From Streptomyces filipinensis (GTDB taxonomy: Bacteria > Actinomycetota > Actinomycetes > Streptomycetales > Streptomycetaceae), in contig NZ_BMTD01000011.1 of NCBI RefSeq assembly GCF_014649495.1, forward strand, positions 247,989-311,988: a stretch of DNA of 64,000 nucleotides, in the 5' to 3' direction. This document shows, piece after piece, positions 61,535 to 64,000 of the stretch (its first letter is position 1; every line of letters starts with the position of its first letter). Under the pieces are notes generated by a model that ran no database searches, was not told the DNA's origin, and was given only the letters and a program-made list of their open reading frames with translations. Both the position numbers and the translations under genes were made by a program.

Positions 61535-62347
61535 ATGAGCCAGAAAGTCGCAGTCCTCGGCACCGGCAAGATCGGCGAAGCCCTGCTCAGCGGAATGATC
61601 CGGGCCGGCTGGGCACCCGCCGACCTCCTGGTCACCGCCCGCCGCCCCGAACGCGCCGAAGAACTCCGCGCCCGCTACGGAGTCACCCCGGTCGCCAACA
61701 CCGACGCCGCCAAGACCGCCGACACCCTCATCCTCACGGTCAAGCCCCAGGACATGGGCACCCTGCTGGACGAACTGGCCCCGCACCTGCCCGCCGACCG
61801 GCTGGTCATCAGCGGTGCCGCCGGTATCCCCACCTCCTTCTTCGAGGAGCGCCTGGCCACGGGCACCCCGGTCGTCCGCGTCATGACCAACACACCGGCT
61901 CTCGTCGACGAGGCCATGTCGGTCATCTCCGCCGGCAGCCACGCCACCGAGCAGCACCTCGCCCACGCCGAGGAGATCTTCGGCGGCGTCGGCAAGACCC
62001 TCCGCGTCCCCGAGAGCCAGCAGGACGCCTGCACCGCCCTGTCCGGCTCCGGCCCCGCGTACTTCTTCTACCTGGTCGAGGCCATGACCGACGCCGGCAT
62101 CCTGCTCGGCCTGCCCCGCGACAAGGCCCACGACCTCATCGTCCAGTCCGCCATCGGCGCCGCCGTGATGCTCCGCGACAGCGGCGAACACCCCGTCAAG
62201 CTCCGCGAGAACGTCACCTCACCGGCCGGCACGACGATCAACGCCATCCGCGAGCTGGAGAACCACGGCGTACGAGCCGCCCTCATCGCCGCCCTCGAAG
62301 CCGCCCGCGACCGCAGCCGCGAACTCGCCTCGGGCAAGAAGGACTGA
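61535..62347 (+). CDS. proC: Pyrroline-5-carboxylate reductase
   Basis: 270 aa, last step of proline synthesis. N-terminal NAD(P)-binding VAVLGTGKIGEALLSGM, LTVKPQDM, and the C-terminal LSGSGPAYFFYLVEAM and TSPAGTTINAI motifs. ATG 61535 fits homology. Converges on trpS. Confidence 0.96.
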   Translation: MSQKVAVLGTGKIGEALLSGMIRAGWAPADLLVTARRPERAEELRARYGVTPVANTDAAKTADTLILTVKPQDMGTLLDELAPHLPADRLVISGAAGIPTSFFEERLATGTPVVRVMTNTPALVDEAMSVISAGSHATEQHLAHAEEIFGGVGKTLRVPESQQDACTALSGSGPAYFFYLVEAMTDAGILLGLPRDKAHDLIVQSAIGAAVMLRDSGEHPVKLRENVTSPAGTTINAIRELENHGVRAALIAALEAARDRSRELASGKKD

Positions 62348-62422
62348 CCCGGCACCGGGGGCGACGGCTCACCACCAGCCGCCCGCCCCCGCACCAGCCC
62401 GCACGGACAGGCCCCGACCGCC

Positions 62423-63451
62423 CTAACAGCCCGCCCCGCTCAACGCCGTCTCGAACGCCGGCGGCAACAACCCGATCGCCCGGTAAGCCGCATCGACGGT
62501 CGGCCGGGCCATCGCCCTCGCCTTCCCCGCACCATCCCGCAGCACCCCCTCCACATAGGCGGGATCCGCGCACAGCTCCCTGTGCCTGGCCTGCACGGGC
62601 CTGAGGACCTCCACCACGGCCTCCGCGGTGTCCTTCTTCAAGGCTCCGTACGACTGGTAAACGGCCGCCAGTGACTCAGGGTTCCCGCCCGTGCACGCAG
62701 CGAGAATCTCCAGCAGATTCGCGACCCCCGGCCGCCGCTCCCGGTCGTACGCCACGTCCCGACCGCTGTCGGTGACGGCCCGCAGGACCTTCTTCCGCAC
62801 CACGTCCGGCTCGTCGAGCAGATAGACGACGCCCAGACCCGAGTCGTCCGACTTCCCCATCTTCGACGTCGGGTCCTGCAGGTTCATCACGCGCGCCGCG
62901 ACTCCCGGACGGGTCGCCCTGGGCACCACGAACGTGTGCCCGTAGCGCTGGTTGAACCGCACCGCCAGATCCCGCGTCAGTTCGACGTGCTGCACCTGGT
63001 CCTCCCCGACCGGCACCTCGTCCGCGCCGTACGCCAGGATGTCCGCCGCCATCAGCACCGGATACGTCAGCAGCGACAGCCGTACGCTCGCACCGCGCTC
63101 CCGCTGCCGCGCGACCTTCTCCTTGTACTGGATCATTCGCCGCATCTCACCGTCGGACGCCACGCACTCCAGCAGATACGACAGCCTCGCGTGCTCGTCG
63201 ACATGGCTCTGCAGGAACACGGTGCAGACCTCGGGATCCAGCCCGGCGGCCAGCATCAGCGTCGCCGTCTGCCGACTGAGCCTGCGCAATCGCGCCGGAT
63301 CCTGGTCCACGGTCAGCGCGTGCAGATCCACGACGCAGAACACCGAGTCGGCCCGGTGCTGGTCCGTCTCCGCCCAGCGCCGCATGGCACCCAGATAGTT
63401 GCCCAGAGTCAGATGCCCGGTCGGCTGGATCCCGCTGAAGACCCGCGTCAT
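62423..63451 (-). CDS. trpS: Tryptophanyl-tRNA synthetase (TrpRS1-like, attenuator-controlled)
   Basis: 342 aa class I synthetase charging tRNA-Trp. HIGH-like HLTLGN near residue 15 and KMSKS-like KMGKSDD. The sequence and neighbourhood match the auxiliary TrpRS1 of S. coelicolor (SCO3334), reported as indolmycin-resistant and attenuation-regulated. ATG 63451 lies 10 nt after AGGAGG; GTG 63457, 4 nt after it, is an alternative. Upstream is a Trp-Trp leader peptide and attenuator. Confidence 0.93.
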   Translation of the reverse strand: MTRVFSGIQPTGHLTLGNYLGAMRRWAETDQHRADSVFCVVDLHALTVDQDPARLRRLSRQTATLMLAAGLDPEVCTVFLQSHVDEHARLSYLLECVASDGEMRRMIQYKEKVARQRERGASVRLSLLTYPVLMAADILAYGADEVPVGEDQVQHVELTRDLAVRFNQRYGHTFVVPRATRPGVAARVMNLQDPTSKMGKSDDSGLGVVYLLDEPDVVRKKVLRAVTDSGRDVAYDRERRPGVANLLEILAACTGGNPESLAAVYQSYGALKKDTAEAVVEVLRPVQARHRELCADPAYVEGVLRDGAGKARAMARPTVDAAYRAIGLLPPAFETALSGAGC

Positions 63452-63510
63452 CTCCACTCCACCTCCTGATCGAGACCGCCGCTCCTGCGGCCGGCCCCCG
63501 GAGTCCTGGA

Positions 63511-63546
63511 GGGGAAACGAGAACGGCCGCCGAAGCGGCGGCCGTT
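63511..63546 (-). terminator. Attenuator terminator (segments 3:4) of trpS
   Basis: Perfect 10-bp stem AACGGCCGCC/GGCGGCCGTT (63522-63546, read on minus) with a 5-nt loop, then CTCGTTTCCCC. It lies 70 bp upstream of the trpS start. Segment 3 can instead pair with segment 2. Confidence 0.85.
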
Positions 63547-63614
63547 GGATGCATACGTGAGTACGGCCGCCGTCAGGCGGCCCACCAAAGCTGGGTACAC
63601 GTACGCGTGGTCAT
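63522..63614 (-). promoter_or_regulatory. Ribosome-mediated transcription attenuator of trpS
   Basis: Four mutually pairable segments on the minus strand: segment 1 63582-63576 (end of the leader frame), segment 2 63572-63563, segment 3 63545-63536, segment 4 63532-63522. 1:2 and 3:4 pair in the terminating form. 2:3 (CGGCGGCCGT with ACGGCCGCCG, 10 bp) forms the antiterminator when a ribosome stalls at the Trp codons over segment 1. Confidence 0.85.
63573..63614 (-). CDS. trpS leader peptide (MTTRTCTQLWWAA)
   Basis: 13 codons plus stop, with tandem Trp codons at positions 10-11 just before segment 1 of the attenuator. No ribosome site; TACGCT (63627-63622 on minus) ends 7 nt upstream, so the leader is probably translated from a leaderless mRNA. 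Too short for usual gene callers. Confidence 0.85.
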   Translation of the reverse strand: MTTRTCTQLWWAA

Positions 63615-63621
63615 GTGGGCC

Positions 63622-63652
63622 AGCGTACGCCCTGGGGGTGCTCCGGGGACAA
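63622..63652 (-). promoter_or_regulatory. trpS leader promoter
   Basis: On minus: TTGTCC (63652-63647), 19-bp spacer, TACGCT (63627-63622), with the expected transcript start at the leader ATG 63614. Its -35 lies 3 bp from the -35 of the rRNA promoter on +. Confidence 0.6.
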
Positions 63653-63655
63653 GAG

Positions 63656-63684
63656 TTGACACGCCCCATGCCGATGCGTAGTGT
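63656..63684 (+). promoter_or_regulatory. rRNA operon promoter, distal (P1-like)
   Basis: TTGACA (63656-63661), 17-bp spacer, TAGTGT (63679-63684). Strong consensus match, first of several promoters ahead of the rRNA operon. Confidence 0.75.
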
Positions 63685-63781
63685 TCTCCGAGTTGTCCGA
63701 CGTGAGCGCCGATCTTGGTCGGTCCCCGGACAGCCATTCCGCAAGTACCTGTCACTCATCGACGCTACGGCGCCGAATGCT

Positions 63782-63810
63782 TTGGCGCGCGTATTTGCGA
63801 AATGAGGAAT
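63782..63810 (+). promoter_or_regulatory. Possible additional rRNA promoter
   Basis: TTGGCG (63782-63787), 17-bp spacer, AGGAAT (63805-63810). The -10 is weak. Confidence 0.35.
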
Positions 63811-63837
63811 CCGCGTTCGAAAGGACGCAGCCCCCGA

Positions 63838-63867
63838 TTAGCTCGGGAGCGCGGAATCCGCTAAAGT
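63838..63867 (+). promoter_or_regulatory. rRNA operon promoter (TAAAGT type)
   Basis: TTAGCT (63838-63843), 18-bp spacer, TAAAGT (63862-63867). The good -10 and weak -35 are typical of Streptomyces rRNA promoters. Confidence 0.65.
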
Positions 63868-63919
63868 CTCACTCGTCGGAACGGCCCAGCGGCCGGGAAG
63901 ACAAACCCCGCTGACTGGG

Positions 63920-63948
63920 GGTCAGACGCCGAAAGGATCTGATAGAGT
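63920..63948 (+). promoter_or_regulatory. rRNA operon promoter, proximal
   Basis: GGTCAG (63920-63925), 17-bp spacer, TAGAGT (63943-63948) inside GATCTGATAGAGTCGG, a sequence characteristic of Streptomyces rrn leaders. Confidence 0.65.
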
Positions 63949-64000
63949 CGGAACCGCCGGAAAGGGAAACGCGAGAGCGGGAACCTGGAAAGCACCGAGG
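63949..64000 (+). other. Start of the rRNA operon leader
   Basis: The sequence CGGAAAGGGAAACGCGAGAG and GGAACCTGGAAAGCACCGAG matches, from memory, the conserved 5' leader of Streptomyces rRNA operons. The 16S gene must begin a few hundred bp beyond the window. No rRNA gene itself is present. Confidence 0.75.

Noticed and set aside
63700..64000. 16S rRNA gene start
   Set aside because: Only promoters and the leader are present; no 16S 5' sequence appears before the window ends.

Overview
This is a high-GC, gene-dense actinobacterial chromosome segment, almost certainly Streptomyces. The evidence is the strong G/C bias at third codon positions, frequent GTG starts, the sigE-cseA-cseB-cseC cell-envelope stress operon, the lsr2 / SCO3374-type / clpC block, and gene order that (from memory) follows the S. 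coelicolor core region from about SCO3404 (ftsH) to SCO3334 (trpS1). I see no phage, transposon, integrase, CRISPR array or complete RNA gene. It is core chromosome, so most of the novelty is in regulation and in a few odd proteins.

Layout. 1-5.7 kb: 3' end of ftsH and folE on +, converging on a minus-strand block folP, NTF2-like, folB, folK and a DUF3180 membrane protein (folate synthesis). 5.8-12.6 kb: an MprF/DUF2156-type lysyltransferase divergent from a membrane esterase, a repeat-rich coiled-coil membrane protein, and a pair of PH-domain membrane proteins. 12.6-18.8 kb: an orphan NuoD paralogue converging on a MidA/NDUFAF7-type methyltransferase, a NarL-type two-component pair, and an ArsR-like regulator with a large palindrome. 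19.1-25.9 kb: a threonine-aldolase-like enzyme divergent from a tightly coupled operon DUF2520-panC-nadB-nadC-coaX, joining CoA and NAD synthesis. 26-32.4 kb: small proteins, a BlaI-type regulator, an N-acetylglutamate-synthase-like GNAT, lsr2, an SCO3374-type protein and clpC with a multi-input promoter region.

32.4-38.8 kb: a secreted HAD phosphatase divergent from a secreted M23 peptidase, a TetR/MFS efflux pair with a large inverted repeat, AraC and VOC genes, and an SDR/TetR divergent pair with twin operators. 38.9-43.4 kb: cseC, cseB, cseA and sigE (minus), then mutY. 43.5-51.4 kb: a secreted protein, a ricin-type lectin-like protein, disA and radA (c-di-AMP and DNA repair), a sigma-like/zinc-finger/BACON membrane fusion, a Cys-rich protein and a Ppx/GppA phosphatase. 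51.6-57.7 kb: a xylose-isomerase-like protein with TetR, ilvD, and a Ser/Thr kinase with a PQQ-type propeller divergent from a small SH3-like protein. 57.7-64 kb: a membrane protein, trmO, a methyltransferase, an ABC-2 exporter, proC, and trpS (TrpRS1 type) preceded by a Trp-Trp leader peptide and a four-segment attenuator. The last 350 bp are the multi-promoter upstream region of a ribosomal RNA operon whose 16S gene starts beyond the window.

The strongest regulatory readings are the trpS attenuator, the two ClgR-type boxes plus an ECF-type promoter ahead of clpC, and several large palindromes in divergent regulator intergenes. A less expected pattern is that five loci carry short tandem duplications spanning or abutting a stop codon.
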